Positions 1-10,062 are shown, numbered from the stretch's first letter. The stretch: DNA of 51,553 bases from Lentilactobacillus farraginis DSM 18382 = JCM 14108 (GCF_000583655.1 NZ_BAKI01000014.1:1-51553), one strand, 5' to 3'. The notes: a model not told the origin generated them from the letters alone. Made by a program: numbers and translations.

Positions 1-184
1 CCCGGGATTTCCCAAATCGACGTCTTATATTCCGGGCATTAACCGCTTAGCTCTGCACACTTTCTTAGGACTGCGCCACTAAGCAGCACCGCTCCATATA
101 AGAGATTGATTTGAAAAATCCAAACCCAGGATTTCCCAAATCAACGTCTTATACTCCGGGTGCTAATCGCTTAGCTCTGCACAC
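1..184 (+). repeat. Tandem copies of BOX-like intergenic repeat (R1)
   Basis: Two near-identical units with a 124-base period; the first is cut by the window edge. The complete second unit has a long hairpin: arm 97-121 pairs with arm 129-153 apart from a few mismatches or wobbles, and the loop has the family motif AAACCCAG. It continues into the conserved right end (about 154-184, GCTCTGCACACTTTC). The right end runs into metY, so the stop codon of metY (171-173) and its last few codons are repeat sequence. The terminator-hairpin module seen in other copies is missing here. Related copies are at 14592, 19513, 21721, 23407, 24973 and 43632. Confidence 0.75.
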
Positions 185-1484
185 TTTCCTTTTCCTCCAC
201 CGGAATTTTATCCAGTGCCTGGCTCAAATCTGCAATCAGGTCATCCGCGTTTTCTACCCCTACTGAAACTCGGATTAAATCTGGTGTAATGCCGGCTTCT
301 TTGAGTTCTTCCTCGTTCAATTGCGCATGCGTCGTTGAAGCCGGATGGATAATCAATGACTTGGCATCCGCCACGTTAGCCAACAATGAGAAGAGCTTCA
401 GGTTCTCGATTAACTGTTTGCCGGCTTTTTCGCCGCCCTTTAAACCAAGGGTAAAGATCGAGCCGACACCCTTTGGGAAGTACTTTTCAGCCAAATCATG
501 ATACTTACTGTCTTCAAGACCCGGATAATTAATCCAAGCCACTTTGGGATGATTATGAAGGAAGTTAACGATTTTTTTAGTATTTTCAACGTGACGTTCA
601 ACCCGCAATGAGAGCGATTCAAGTCCCTGCAATAAGAGGAATGAGTTAAACGGACTGATGGTTGCTCCCAAATCCCGCAAAGATTCTGCCCGAACTTTGG
701 TAGTGAAAGCACCACCGCCCAGATCAGCAAAGACCAAACCATTATATTGCGCGTTTGGTTCGGTAAAGCCAGGGTAACGGCCGCTTGCTTTCCAGTCAAA
801 TTTGCCGTTTTCGACAATCACGCCACCCATAGTTGTTCCATGACCGCCAATAAACTTGGTTGCTGAATGAACGACAACGTCAGCCCCATGATCCAATGGC
901 CGAACCAGATATGGTGTGCCAAAGGTATTGTCAACGATTAAAATAATTCCGTGTTTGTGTGCAATTTCAGCCACCGCTTCAAAGTCAATCAGGTTAATCC
1001 CAGGATTCCCAATACTTTCAATGTAAAGCGCCTTGGTATGCTCGTTAATTGGTGCTTCAAAATTAGCCGGATCATCCGGATCAACAAAATGAGTTTTAAT
1101 TCCCAGCTTTGGTAATGTGACGTTAAATAAGTTAAAGGTGCCACCATAAAGCGTGCTTGCGGAAACAATTTCATCACCCTTGCCGGCAACGTTTAAAATT
1201 GCGGCGGTAATCGCAGCGGAGCCGGTTGCCAAAGTAACCCCGGCAGTCCCGTTTTCAAGCGCCGCTACCCGTTTGTCCACAACATCGGTCGTTGGATTGG
1301 TTAATCGGGTATAGATGTTACCGGGATCAGTTAAGCCAAATCGGCCAGCCGCCTGCTCCGGGTTATCAAAAACGTATGAGGTGGTTTGATAAATTGGAAC
1401 CGCCCGCGAACCGGTTTCATCAACTGTTTGGCCTGCATGAACCTGTAATGTTTCAAAATGTAAATCGTTATTTTCTTCTGTCAT
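171..1484 (-). CDS. metY: O-acetylhomoserine sulfhydrylase (OAH thiol-lyase)
   Basis: PLP enzyme of the Cys/Met metabolism family, 437 aa, full family length. It makes homocysteine from O-acetylhomoserine and sulfide in the cytosol. The PLP lysine is K210 in [11 protein letters not shown], and the NTFGTPYL segment before it is typical of the OAH sulfhydrylase branch. The start ATG overlaps the metA stop by four bases (ATGA), so the two genes are translationally coupled and share the Met T-box upstream of metA. The last codons and the stop lie inside an intergenic repeat, so the C-terminal residues are probably not native. Cystathionine gamma-synthase is a less likely alternative, given the length and the metA neighbour. 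Confidence 0.93.
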   Translation of the reverse strand: MTEENNDLHFETLQVHAGQTVDETGSRAVPIYQTTSYVFDNPEQAAGRFGLTDPGNIYTRLTNPTTDVVDKRVAALENGTAGVTLATGSAAITAAILNVAGKGDEIVSASTLYGGTFNLFNVTLPKLGIKTHFVDPDDPANFEAPINEHTKALYIESIGNPGINLIDFEAVAEIAHKHGIILIVDNTFGTPYLVRPLDHGADVVVHSATKFIGGHGTTMGGVIVENGKFDWKASGRYPGFTEPNAQYNGLVFADLGGGAFTTKVRAESLRDLGATISPFNSFLLLQGLESLSLRVERHVENTKKIVNFLHNHPKVAWINYPGLEDSKYHDLAEKYFPKGVGSIFTLGLKGGEKAGKQLIENLKLFSLLANVADAKSLIIHPASTTHAQLNEEELKEAGITPDLIRVSVGVENADDLIADLSQALDKIPVEEKESVQS

Positions 1485-2356
1485 AATGAAATTCCTACTT
1501 TCTTATCGACTAATAAATGCGTCCAATTTTCATATAGTTTTTGACTGGCATCCCGCCAAGTATAATTAACGATTCCGGCAACCGGGTCTGCAAAATAATT
1601 AACAGGAGGTTGAATTGGCAGATTCTTGTACAGATCCCGGTAATATTCGTTTGCCAGCGTCTTTTCCTGATACTCCGGGTGCCCGGTGACATACGTTGTA
1701 TGATATGTGTTTGATGAAAGAATAATCGGGCCGGATTGCGGTGCAGTGGCAATCACTTTTAAGTCACCCGACAGTTTGGCTTCATCAAGAATAATCTCGG
1801 TATGTCGTGACTGGGGCATCCGAAGCAGCCCCCCGGCACCAAAGCCTCTGGCAAGTGGTGATTCGTGGTCCACTCTGACCGCCGTAAAAATACCAAACAA
1901 TTTATTCGGCAGCAGCCGCTTTTGAATCCCATAATCCAGATATAAGCCGGCTTGTGCTGCCCAGCATTCATGGAGCTGCTGCTTAACGTGCGTGTGGCCC
2001 CAATGAATAATCCGCTGAAGTTCATCCCAATAATCAACCTGCTTGAATGGCAGTTTTTCAACGGGTGACCCCGTAATGATTAACCCGTCATAATACCGAT
2101 TGGCAATCTGATTCCAACAGACATAGTCAGTTTCGATCTTTTCCCGTGAAGTCCCTTTGAAATGATGGGTGTACGGATACATAAACGTCATTTCAACATC
2201 TGATTCCAATTGATTAAAGCCGGTTAAAAACTGAAACTCGGTTTCTTTTCTGGTTGGCATTAAATTCAAAACCAGAATCGACAGCGGATGATTTAATTTT
2301 TGATTGGTCCACTGGCCATCGGCGTGAAGAAAGCCATTAATTGCGTTTGCTGCCAT
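1481..2356 (-). CDS. metA: Homoserine O-acyltransferase, MetA/HTS family
   Basis: First step of methionine synthesis from homoserine; in this lineage it is usually acetyl-CoA dependent despite the 'succinyltransferase' name. The nucleophile is Cys131 in HECWAAQAG, and the His226/Glu228 pair in GHPEYQ completes the active site. I start it at 2356: the frame is open to an ATG at 2383, but GGGAG sits 9 bases before the ATG at 2356 and nothing comparable precedes the upstream one. That gives 291 aa. It is the first gene of metA-metY and lies behind a Met T-box. Donor specificity (acetyl or succinyl) cannot be decided by eye. Confidence 0.9.
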   Translation of the reverse strand: MAANAINGFLHADGQWTNQKLNHPLSILVLNLMPTRKETEFQFLTGFNQLESDVEMTFMYPYTHHFKGTSREKIETDYVCWNQIANRYYDGLIITGSPVEKLPFKQVDYWDELQRIIHWGHTHVKQQLHECWAAQAGLYLDYGIQKRLLPNKLFGIFTAVRVDHESPLARGFGAGGLLRMPQSRHTEIILDEAKLSGDLKVIATAPQSGPIILSSNTYHTTYVTGHPEYQEKTLANEYYRDLYKNLPIQPPVNYFADPVAGIVNYTWRDASQKLYENWTHLLVDKKVGISL

Positions 2357-2463
2357 AAACATCAACTCCCAAGATACTGACATAACAACAACTGATACTT
2401 TTAAGTCAACTATTCAAATGAATCACTCAATTATTTTGGTCACTTATCTTTAAAATAACAGTA

Positions 2464-2866
2464 AATAAAAAATTCGCCCCATAGTTGATTCCAACTACAG
2501 GACGAATTTTCGTGTTACCACCCTTGATTCATTGCTATTTCACAATAACAACCTCGGCAGGTACATCAATTAAAACCGTGCATGTGCGATAAAAGATCGG
2601 CCAGCCAATTCAATTTTCGATTCAATCGGGAAGGCTTGTCAATATATCGTCACCGCTAAGTGGTTCATTACAACAATCAGCCGCTTTTCTGATATACCCC
2701 GCAATATATCGGTTGCTACCGGATGCGTCAGCCTTTCGACCGGGCACCAGACTCTGAGCTCATCTTCGCGTAACTGCAAGCTGCCTCTCTCACCGGACAA
2801 GGCTCTCTGTTGTGCTCACAGGGACGTTACTCTTCTCGTCAACATCTAATAGTTCTTTAATAATTG
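2464..2866 (-). promoter_or_regulatory. T-box riboswitch, methionine specifier
   Basis: Minus-strand leader of metA-metY. The T-box core AGGGTGGTAACACG lies at 2511-2524; its TGGT can pair with an ACCA tRNA end. It is followed by a strong intrinsic terminator at about 2467-2511, whose arms read AAAATTCGTCC and GGGGCGAATTTT before a T run. Stem I contains an AGTA turn near 2830 and GAAG-ATG-A, where ATG at 2761-2763 (read on the minus strand) is the likely specifier codon, i.e. tRNA-Met. Uncharged tRNA-Met would stabilise the antiterminator and allow metA-metY expression. Met T-boxes controlling methionine genes are known for Lactobacillales. Confidence 0.93.
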
Positions 2867-2872
2867 TCACTA

Positions 2873-2901
2873 ACTTTATCATCGTTAATTTAGATTGTCA
2901 A
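2873..2901 (-). promoter_or_regulatory. Sigma-A promoter of the met T-box leader
   Basis: On the minus strand, TTGACA (2896-2901) and TAAAGT (2873-2878) are separated by 17 bases. Transcription would start near 2866, just before the T-box Stem I. Confidence 0.75.
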
Positions 2902-3119
2902 CTGTATTTTTTAATTTTTCCGCAAAAACTGATTTAAAGCTTCACGTGATAATATTGATCTATCACTTCTCAACCCCCGTTACATGGTCTGATCACTCAC
3001 CAAGACTGATTTTGAAAGCCCCCATTATAGCTTTATTTAAGGCAAATCCCTTAATGATCATAATTTCTTTCTATCAATCCCCAAAATTAAAAAAAGTTTT
3101 CCAATTACCGCTTCACGCC

Positions 3120-3125
3120 TATAAT
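3120..3125 (+). promoter_or_regulatory. -10 element before the thrE-like operon
   Basis: Perfect TATAAT with a weak TTTTCC 17 bases upstream, about 35 bases before the ATG at 3161. The stretch 2902-3119 between this and the divergent met promoter holds no supportable gene. Confidence 0.5.
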
Positions 3126-3160
3126 ATTGATATACATTTAAAAAAATTGAGGAATTGATC

Positions 3161-3936
3161 ATGAAAAATTCAGTTACCGAAGATGAAGTTATTGCGCTTT
3201 GCGGTAAAGTCGGCAAAATTCTTTTAACCAGCGGTGCGGAAACTTCACGAGTAGAAAGTACAGTCGAATATATCGGCAAAGCCGCCCACTATGATATTGC
3301 CTGCCACGCCACCATTACAGCGCTTTTTGTCGGCACCAACAATCAGTCACGGACTCACTTGGTTAAAGCGCGTCTAGGCGACTGGAACCTGCAAAAAGTT
3401 GACGAAATTAATACCGTGTCCAGAAAATTTGTTCGGGGCCAACTTGATTTTTTCGCGTTAAAAAGTGCTGTCGAAAAAATTGATCGCAAGGTAATTGATT
3501 TTAACTGGCCGCTCAAAATTATCGGTGCCGGGTTTGTTTCAGTTGCACCGATGCTGCTGTTTAAGGCAACTTGGATCGATTTGACCTACGCTTTTTTTGT
3601 CGGGATCCTTGGTTACTTAGGAACTATTCTGGCAGGCTATCGAATTAAAACGCCCTATGCCGCGCGGGATGCGGTGGCTTCATCGTTGGCTTTTTGGCAG
3701 CCACACTTCAACTTTCAGGTCTCGGCAGCAGCGCCGGCAACATCATTGTCAGTGCGTTGATGCCGCTGGTCCCTGGTGTCGCGATCACCAATTCATTTCG
3801 GGAAATCGTTGATCGAAACACCATCTCGGGGGTTATTCGGGCAGTCGACGCAATTATCATTGCCGGTTCAATCGGTGCCGGTGTCGTAATCGGAACGTCG
3901 CTGTGTCGGCTGATATTCGAATGGATTGGGGGCTAG
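3161..3936 (+). pseudogene. Threonine/serine exporter ThrE-type, large subunit (frameshifted)
   Basis: DUF1212/ThrE family membrane protein: a soluble N-terminal domain (residues about 1-120, with the family signature TSGAETSRVE) followed by a bundle of transmembrane helices. The ATG at 3161 has TGAGGA just before it. The frame breaks near 3673: reading GGG for GG there joins ...TPYAARDA to GGFIVGFLAATLQLSG and gives 258 codons. The following gene encodes the small subunit, the usual two-gene layout of this exporter. It would export small amino acids or related metabolites across the cytoplasmic membrane. The break fits the homopolymer losses seen throughout the window, so it is probably an assembly artefact. 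Confidence 0.82.
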
Positions 3937-3939
3937 ATA

Positions 3940-4401
3940 ATGCATGTTTTAATAGAATTTATCGTCAGCTTGGCTTCTACGGTCGGCTTTGGTTTGATTA
4001 CCAATATTCCAAGACGCTCCCTGCTGCCGGCTGGGATTACCGGTTCTACAGCCTGGACCGTTTACTACCTGGTGCTCCAGGTTAATCACGGCTTAATCCT
4101 GTCAAACTTTTGCGCGGCAATTATTATCGGCATCCTGGGAAATATTTCTGCCGTCCTATTTAAAGTGCCGGTCAACATTATTTACGTTCCCAGCTTGGTA
4201 TCCCTGGTTCCGGGTGGTATTTTGTACCTTGGTATGCGCAGCTTTACACTGGGACAGGAATCTCGAACCTCCGAATACCTATTTAACACGTTGACCATTG
4301 CAATTGCTTTAGCAGTCGGTTTTGTAGTGGCCGAAGTCATCTTCTATCGAATCAAGCCGTTACTCATCAAATGGCTTCAAACACGAAAAATATCAGGTTA
4401 A
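3940..4401 (+). CDS. Threonine/serine exporter ThrE-type, small membrane subunit
   Basis: 153 aa hydrophobic protein with four to five predicted membrane helices and the ThrE C-terminal type (DUF3815) motif LVPGGILYLGM. It starts three bases after the stop of the preceding DUF1212 gene, so the two are translationally coupled and probably form one transporter. A downstream M20 amidohydrolase follows after 21 bases and looks co-transcribed. Substrate is inferred from the family only. Confidence 0.82.
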   Translation: MHVLIEFIVSLASTVGFGLITNIPRRSLLPAGITGSTAWTVYYLVLQVNHGLILSNFCAAIIIGILGNISAVLFKVPVNIIYVPSLVSLVPGGILYLGMRSFTLGQESRTSEYLFNTLTIAIALAVGFVVAEVIFYRIKPLLIKWLQTRKISG

Positions 4402-4422
4402 TTGTTGGGAGGCAAATAACAA

Positions 4423-5606
4423 ATGGATTTAGAACAAGAATTATTGAAACGCTTAACACAATCTGAAGATGAAATCATTCAGATTCGGCGACATCTGCAC
4501 GAGCACCCTGAAATTTCCTTTAAAGAAAAGAACACCCACGCTTATATCCGGGATTTTTATAAGGACTTGGACTGTGATATTCGAAACTGCGGGACAGGTT
4601 ATGGCATTCTGGTTGACATTGACAGTGGCAAGCCCGGTCCCAAGTTGGCATTAAGGCTGATTTTGATGCTTTAGCGATTCAAGAAGATAACAATTTACCA
4701 TTTAAATCTAAGAACCCCGGCGTGATGCACGCCTGCGGTCACGACGGTCATACAGCATACATGATGGTTTTGGCAAAGAACTTGATTGCGCTCAAAGACC
4801 AGTTAAAAGGATCGATTCGTATCATTCACCAGCCGGCTGAAGAAGTCTATCCCGGCGGTGCCAAGTCGATGATTGAAGATGGTGCTTTGGCCGGCGTTGA
4901 CAATGTGATCGGCATTCACGTTATGTCGACAATGCCAACCGGTGCCATCGGCTATCACTTGGGTGACAGTCAAACCGGTCGTTCAAATTTCACTGTCACT
5001 TTTACCGGTAAAGGCGGTCACGCTTCCATGCCACAGCTTTCAAACGACGCCATCGTTGCCGGAAGCTATTTTGTAACAGCGTTGCAGACTATCGTATCCC
5101 GCCGAATCGAACCGGCCGATCACGCCAGCATCACAGTTGGTTCTTTTGATGGTGCCGGTACCTATAACGTTATTAAAGAAGCTGTCACACTGAAGGGCGA
5201 TATTCGAATTATGAAAGAATCAACCCGAACCGTCATTCATAAACAGCTCCGCCGGATTATTCAAGGAATCGAATCAACTTTTGGCGTTAAAGCAGACTAT
5301 CAGATTATTACAGACGTGCCGGTTCTTTATAATGATCCGAAGTTTACGGTTCAAACAGTTGAAGATATCAAAGCGGCCAACATCCCGGAAATCACGCAGA
5401 TAACTGACTTTGGCGCGCAGGATCCCTCCGAAGATTTCTCTTATTTTGCCAGAGAACGACCAAGTACTTTCTTATACGTTGGTTGTGATGTTGATGATGG
5501 CCAAACTCACCCGCATCACAGCCCTAATTTCATGATGGACGAACGGTGCTTGTTAATTGCGGCCAAAGCGGTTGGAACAGCGACATTGCGTTATTTATTT
5601 AAATAG
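4423..5606 (+). pseudogene. M20 family metallopeptidase / amidohydrolase (frameshifted)
   Basis: M20D-type amidohydrolase (aminoacylase, N-acetyl-diaminopimelate deacetylase or carboxypeptidase group). Visible motifs: RRHLHEHPEISF near the N-terminus, the metal site HACGHDGHTA, HQPAEEVYPGG, and the dimerisation-domain GKGGHASMP. The ATG at 4423 follows GGGAGG. The frame breaks at 4655: GCATTAAGG-CTG needs one more G to read A-L-R-A-D-F-D-A, after which the total is 395 codons including the stop, a normal family length. Position behind the ThrE-type exporter suggests that it hydrolyses an acylated amino acid or peptide whose product is exported, but this is inference. Confidence 0.85.
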
Positions 5607-5696
5607 CGAGTGGAGCAAAAAGCACGTTACCAGTATTTGCAGTATAGTAGACTTGTAACCAATATTTCAAATCACGTCGGAAAGGGAGGAATTTTT

Positions 5697-6337
5697 TTGA
5701 AAACAATCTTAATTTTGGGAGCTGCTGGTCAGATCTCGACTTATTTAACAGCTGATTTACTTAAAGAAACTGATTATAAATTAAAGTTATTCGCCCGAAA
5801 TGCTTCCAAACGGATTAAAGTCACTGATTCCAGCCGGGAAACGCTGATTGACGGCGATTTTAAAGATAAACGCACCTTAAATGCCGCACTCGACGGTGTC
5901 GACGCCGTTTATCTAAACGAAATGCGCGACTTAGATGCCGTTAAAAACATTGTCACGCAGATGGATGCCACCGGTGTAAAAAAACTGGTTGTCGCAACTG
6001 TTTTAGGAGTTGAAGACGAAGTCAAAGGCAAGTTCGGTCAATGGAATAACGCTATGATCGCCAGTTCAATTGAACGACGCAAAAAACCGCAGCTGTCCTG
6101 AAAAAATCCGATTTGGATTACACCCAGCTGCGACTCGCCTGGTTATTTAACGATGACAATAACACCGCTTATGAAGTAACCCAAAGTGGTGAACCGTTCG
6201 GTGGGACAGAAGTCAGTCGTCAAGCCGTGGCCAAGTTGATTGTCAAAATTCTTGAAGATGATTCCGGCAAATACGCCCGCAAGAGTCTGGGTGTTAACGA
6301 ACCAAATACCAAATTCGATAAGCCATCCTTCTACTGA
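5697..6337 (+). pseudogene. NAD(P)-binding Rossmann protein, NmrA/SDR-like (frameshifted)
   Basis: Atypical short-chain dehydrogenase-like fold with N-terminal nucleotide loop ILGAAGQISTYL; about 213 aa when repaired. Start is TTG at 5697, chosen because GGGAGGA stands 7 bases upstream; the open frame extends to 5610 without a ribosome binding site. The frame breaks in the A run at 6081-6086: seven A instead of six reads R-R-K-K-T-A-A-V-L-K-K-S-D-L-D-Y-T, the family pattern before LRLAWL. Such proteins are NAD(P)H-dependent reductases or redox sensors; the substrate is not predictable. Confidence 0.78.
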
Positions 6338-6383
6338 TTAAATTTGTCATTCGCGTAAAAATCAAATAGAATAGGCTTAATTT

Positions 6384-6428
6384 AAAAGATCCGCATTGAG
6401 CATTTTTCTCAATCGGATCTTTGATTTT
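6384..6428 (+). terminator. Intrinsic terminator
   Basis: AAAGATCCG-c-ATTGAG pairs with CTCAAT-CGGATCTTT around a short loop, then a T-rich tail. Separates the NmrA-like gene from the HAD gene. Confidence 0.7.
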
Positions 6429-6459
6429 CGCAACTGATTAACTTTTAAGGAGTCGTAAT

Positions 6460-7229
6460 ATGATTGATACCATGGCCGTTTTCGACCTTGATGGCACATT
6501 GTGCGATGGCGGTCCGCTGACCGTCTCACCCGCAACTGTTACCGCCATCCAAACACTAAAAGCCAGACAGGTTTTACCGGTTATCGCAACCGGCCGAAGC
6601 CATTACGAAATCATCGATTTGCTTCATCAATTGGATCTGCACACCTACATTTTAGCAAACGGCTGTTATATTATTCACCAAGACGAATTGATTCAAGACT
6701 ATCATTTTCCAATCGACAAAATTGAGGCCGTTATCCGCATGGCCCAACGCAATCATGATGATGTCGGTTTTTTAATCAACAGGGTTTTGCGATTACGGGA
6801 ATGAACGATTTTACCCGCCAACATGTTAATCGAAATCACCTCAAGCAAATTCCGATTTATCCCGAATTTTTTCGGCATGAGCCCGTTAATTTTCTCAACT
6901 TATACATCAAGAATGACAAAGAATCCCTTTACCAATCAGCCTTTCAAAATCAATTAAGCATTTTACGCTACGCACCAGACGCTGTTGACGTGATGCCGTT
7001 GGAAATTTCAAAGGCCCAGGGGATTTTGAAAATTAAGCAGTTAATTGGCAATCCCAATCTAAAAATCTATGCCTTCGGTGATCAAAATAACGACCTCAGC
7101 ATGTTCTCATTTGCCGACTATGGTATCGCGATGCATCAAGCAAGTGACCCGCTTAAGCAACGCGCAACTTATATTGCCCAAACCGATCATGGTGTGTTGG
7201 AAGGACTTCAACACTATCGATTAATTTAA
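6460..7229 (+). pseudogene. Cof-type HAD-IIB sugar phosphatase (frameshifted)
   Basis: HAD superfamily hydrolase with nucleophile motif FDLDGTL at the N-terminus, motif II ATGRS, and the C-terminal GDQNNDLSMF metal site after a type IIB cap. ATG at 6460 follows AAGGAG. The frame breaks at 6782-6784: AACAGGGTTTT needs a fourth G to continue as INRGFAITGMNDF, giving 257 codons in all, normal for the Cof family. Members dephosphorylate small phosphometabolites such as sugar phosphates or pyridoxal phosphate. It stands alone between terminators. Confidence 0.83.
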
Positions 7230-7241
7230 CTTTCATCAATG

Positions 7242-7273
7242 AAGCAATCATTAGTCAGTTGATTGCTTTTTTC
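7242..7273. terminator. Bidirectional terminator between HAD gene and MFS gene
   Basis: AAGCAATCA and TGATTGCTT form a 9-bp stem followed by a T run. The convergent MFS stop codon (7251-7253) lies inside the loop. Confidence 0.7.
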
Positions 7274-8624
7274 GCATGCCCATAATCAACATCCAAATAC
7301 TGATCACTTCCAAGACAACCAGTAGCAAAAAAGCATGTTGTGAGCCGATGGCTGTTGAATGCGTAAAGTCCGCTTTGACTTGGGACAGCGAAACAATTAA
7401 CGACACCACAGCCGTTCCCAGTGCCCCGGCAAATTGCTGTAGGGTGTTAAAGATGGCATTTCCGTCGGTATTATCTTTTTCGGATAATTGCGCCAAACCG
7501 TTCGTCATAATATTCCCCATACTAAAGCCGGTACCAAGCATAACCATGATATAGCCAATTAAAACAATCCACTTATTGGCCGTTAATGCGGTCGCAAACA
7601 AAAGCAGTAAGCCCAACATCTGAATTGTCAGTCCCAATCTGATTGGCTTTCCAGGACCCATTGAATCATATAATTTACCACTAAACGGTGCCAAAACGGC
7701 CCCCAACGCAGCGCCCGGAAGTAAAAGCATCCCTGCCGTCAAAGAGTTGACATGATTTACTAATTGAAGATAGTTTGGTAACACAAATGCTGTTCCAACA
7801 TTCATGATCTGTGCAATCAGAAAACCGGTCAAGTGAAAATCAAACGAATGATTTTTGAAGAGCCTTAGATTAACCAACGGATTGGCGACTGTTAGTGAAC
7901 GGTGAATAAACAAGCCCAACCCGATCATGCCAACAATTCCGTAAACCAAAGCACTAATAAGTGATGTTGCAACGCTGTTAAAAGCTAAGATTGCCCCCGC
8001 AAAGAAGACGGCAATTGTAAACCACGAAAATAAATCCAACTTGATTTTCTTTACTTCCGTCACCTGTTTAATGGAAAAAAGCCCCAATACCAGTGAAATC
8101 ACCATAAAGACTAACAAAATCATAAAAATATAATGCCAATTAATTCCGACTAAAAGGCCACCGTACGTTGGCCCAATTGCCGGTGCAATGGCAGTTACCA
8201 GTGTCCCGATGCCCATTAAAAAGCCGATCTTATCAAGCGGTGCCTGTTCCAAAATGATATTAAACATTAGCGGCAGTGCAATCCCGGTTCCACATCCCTG
8301 AATAAGCCGGCCAATCAATAAGACACTAAACTGATTGGTAACGCTGCAGATGATTAAGCCAAGTATAAACGTAAAGTTGGCCGTCAAAAATAATTGTTTG
8401 GTTGTAAATCGTCGTTTTAAGAATCCTGAGATCGGCACAAAAATTGAAACAATTAAAAGATAACCGGTCGTTAACCATTGAATGGTTGCCGTATTAACGT
8501 CAAATTGCGCCATTAACGTTGGAAACGTGACATTCATTGCCGTTTCGATCAAGACGCCGCAAAAAGCCATCAAACCTGTGGCAACAATTGATAAATATAA
8601 TTTTAGAGATACGCTTCGTGTCAT
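7251..8624 (-). CDS. DHA2-family MFS drug efflux transporter
   Basis: 457 aa membrane protein of the EmrB/QacA (DHA2) type, with about 12-14 hydrophobic segments. TVNTATIQWLTTGYLLIVSIFVPISG-like residues in the first loop and the LIGRLIQGCGTG motif (motif C-like region) support a proton-coupled exporter. ATG follows AAAAGGAG. It is transcribed from a TTGACA-17-TATAGT promoter whose -10 box lies within a palindrome, divergent from a MarR gene, the usual layout of a substrate-induced efflux pump. The substrate is unknown. Confidence 0.88.
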   Translation of the reverse strand: MTRSVSLKLYLSIVATGLMAFCGVLIETAMNVTFPTLMAQFDVNTATIQWLTTGYLLIVSIFVPISGFLKRRFTTKQLFLTANFTFILGLIICSVTNQFSVLLIGRLIQGCGTGIALPLMFNIILEQAPLDKIGFLMGIGTLVTAIAPAIGPTYGGLLVGINWHYIFMILLVFMVISLVLGLFSIKQVTEVKKIKLDLFSWFTIAVFFAGAILAFNSVATSLISALVYGIVGMIGLGLFIHRSLTVANPLVNLRLFKNHSFDFHLTGFLIAQIMNVGTAFVLPNYLQLVNHVNSLTAGMLLLPGAALGAVLAPFSGKLYDSMGPGKPIRLGLTIQMLGLLLLFATALTANKWIVLIGYIMVMLGTGFSMGNIMTNGLAQLSEKDNTDGNAIFNTLQQFAGALGTAVVSLIVSLSQVKADFTHSTAIGSQHAFLLLVVLEVISIWMLIMGMRKKQSTD

Positions 8625-8640
8625 AAATAACTCCTTTTAA

Positions 8641-8688
8641 TTTTATAGTTCGATATAGAACTATAAAAACTTTCAAAGTGAATGTCAA
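8641..8688 (-). promoter_or_regulatory. MFS promoter with overlapping MarR operator
   Basis: Inverted repeat TTTTATAGTTC (8641-8651) and GAACTATAAAA (8658-8668) with a 6-base spacer. On the minus strand, -35 TTGACA (8683-8688) and -10 TATAGT (8660-8665), 17 bases apart, drive the MFS gene; the operator covers the -10. Binding by the divergent MarR protein would block the promoter. Confidence 0.7.
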
Positions 8689-8711
8689 CACTTTATTCTT
8701 AAACATACCGG

Positions 8712-8777
8712 TTTACAAACACATAGAAATTAGGTAAACTAAATGCCAACTGATTTAGTTCTAATTAGAATTATAAA
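8712..8777 (+). promoter_or_regulatory. marR promoter with second operator
   Basis: TTTACA (8712-8717) and TAAACT (8735-8740) are 17 bases apart. Just downstream, TTTAGTTC (8754-8761), 6 bases, GAATTATAAA (8768-8777) repeats the operator design found at the MFS promoter, suggesting autoregulation. Confidence 0.55.
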
Positions 8778-8792
8778 GGGAGGGATACCAAC

Positions 8793-9227
8793 TTGACTGA
8801 ACAAATTGGCATTTTGGTCAAAAACCTGGATAACGACCTGCAGCGATACTCAAATCGCCAGGCCAAAAAGCTTGGCATTACCCAGGTGCAAATGAGTATT
8901 ATTGATTTTCTATATCGTAACGAAGATTATCGTGAACTCTATCAAACAGATGTGGAACGTGAATTCAATATTCAAAAGTCTTCAGCAACTGCACTGCTTC
9001 AAGGAATGGAGAAAAAAGCGCTTATCGTTCGATCGCCCTCTCAAAAGGACAGCCGATTCAAAATTATTTTGTTAACGGCCCAAGCGCGTCAATCCGCCGG
9101 ACAAATTAGAGACTTTTACGATCAAACCGAAGCTGCCCTGAGAAAAGTCCTCGGTGCGCATACACCGGATTTCATTCATCAATTACAACAGCTTCACAAT
9201 TATTTGGAAAATCAATTAACCAACTAA
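8793..9227 (+). CDS. MarR family transcriptional regulator
   Basis: 144 aa winged helix-turn-helix protein; the recognition region is TDVEREFNIQKSSATALLQGMEKK, split here around residues 50-75, followed by the wing SPSQKDSRFKIILLT. TTG start at 8793 with AAAGGGAGGGA 8 bases before it. Divergent from a DHA2 efflux pump, and two matching inverted repeats lie in the shared intergenic region. Inferred repressor of the pump, released by a ligand or phenolic-type compound. Intact. Confidence 0.9.
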   Translation: MTEQIGILVKNLDNDLQRYSNRQAKKLGITQVQMSIIDFLYRNEDYRELYQTDVEREFNIQKSSATALLQGMEKKALIVRSPSQKDSRFKIILLTAQARQSAGQIRDFYDQTEAALRKVLGAHTPDFIHQLQQLHNYLENQLTN

Positions 9228-9284
9228 AGCAGCCGTTGGTGATCATGAGACGAGTCTCTTAACGATCATTAACGACTGCTTTTC
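9228..9284. terminator. Bidirectional terminator after marR
   Basis: AGCAGCCGTT...GATC pairs with GATC...AACGACTGCT with an inner GAGAC/GTCTC stem, then TTTTC. It also serves the convergent TauE-like gene. Confidence 0.65.
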
Positions 9285-10021
9285 TTAAACGATAAATCGA
9301 ACCGCCATTAAAACCAGTAAAATGCCCATTACCGGCCGAAGAATCAAGGTTACCTTTCGCGGATCAAAACGAGCCAAAAATCTAGGCATGATAGCGGCGC
9401 CTACTAAAGAACCGGCCATGATCAACAGCCCCACCTGCCAGTTAATATTGCCCTGGGTAGAATGAAAGATCAGCCAACAATTGATAGCGCAATTAACGTA
9501 TACGATGACGTGGCAGCTGCTTGCGGCATATTTAATCCCAGTAACAACAACCCGGCCATTACCGGACCACCACCGCTTAAACCGGCAATACCGACCATCA
9601 AACCACTAAGAACGCCAAATAGATAAACCGTCCACGGTTTCAAATTTGCGGATGATTTTCCCGGTCTCACGGATTTTAAAATTGTTTGAACACCCAATCC
9701 AAATAAAATAATGGCAATTGCCCAGTTGTAAATCGTCACTGGAATATACCCCGATACCAGGCTGCCAACGACAGTCGCCGGCAGCGCCGTGACCAATATT
9801 TTATTGCCATAACTGAATTTCATATTACCGGTCCGATAATGACTATATGTACCAACTGCCAACGCCGGCAACGCGGTAAACAAAGATGTCGCCGCCGCAC
9901 TTGCCGGTGATAAGTGAGCAACGCCGATCAAGATTCCCAAATAAAAGGAACCGCCGCCACCGCCCATACTGATAATAAATGCCCCCACCAAGAAGCCTAA
10001 GAAAATTAATACAACTGCCAA
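9285..10021 (-). pseudogene. Sulfite exporter TauE/SafE family permease (frameshifted)
   Basis: Integral membrane protein of the TauE/SafE (DUF81) family, eight or so hydrophobic segments, with the repeated glycine-rich helix GAFIISMGGGGGSF at the N-terminus and GIAGLSGGGPVMAG in the second half. TTG start at 10021 with GGAGG just upstream. The frame stops early at 9470, but one added base near 9476 (TT to TTT on the minus strand) continues into W-L-I-F-H and ends at 9285, giving 246 codons, normal length. Such permeases export sulfur-containing organic or inorganic anions; the substrate is unknown here. Confidence 0.78.
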
Positions 10022-10062
10022 AATACACCTCCAAACATTACCGACGCCTACTCAAAACCAAT

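Noticed and set aside
2895..3158. Open frame of 87 codons upstream of the thrE-like gene
   Set aside because: No start signal, covers the divergent promoters, and the protein has no sensible composition.
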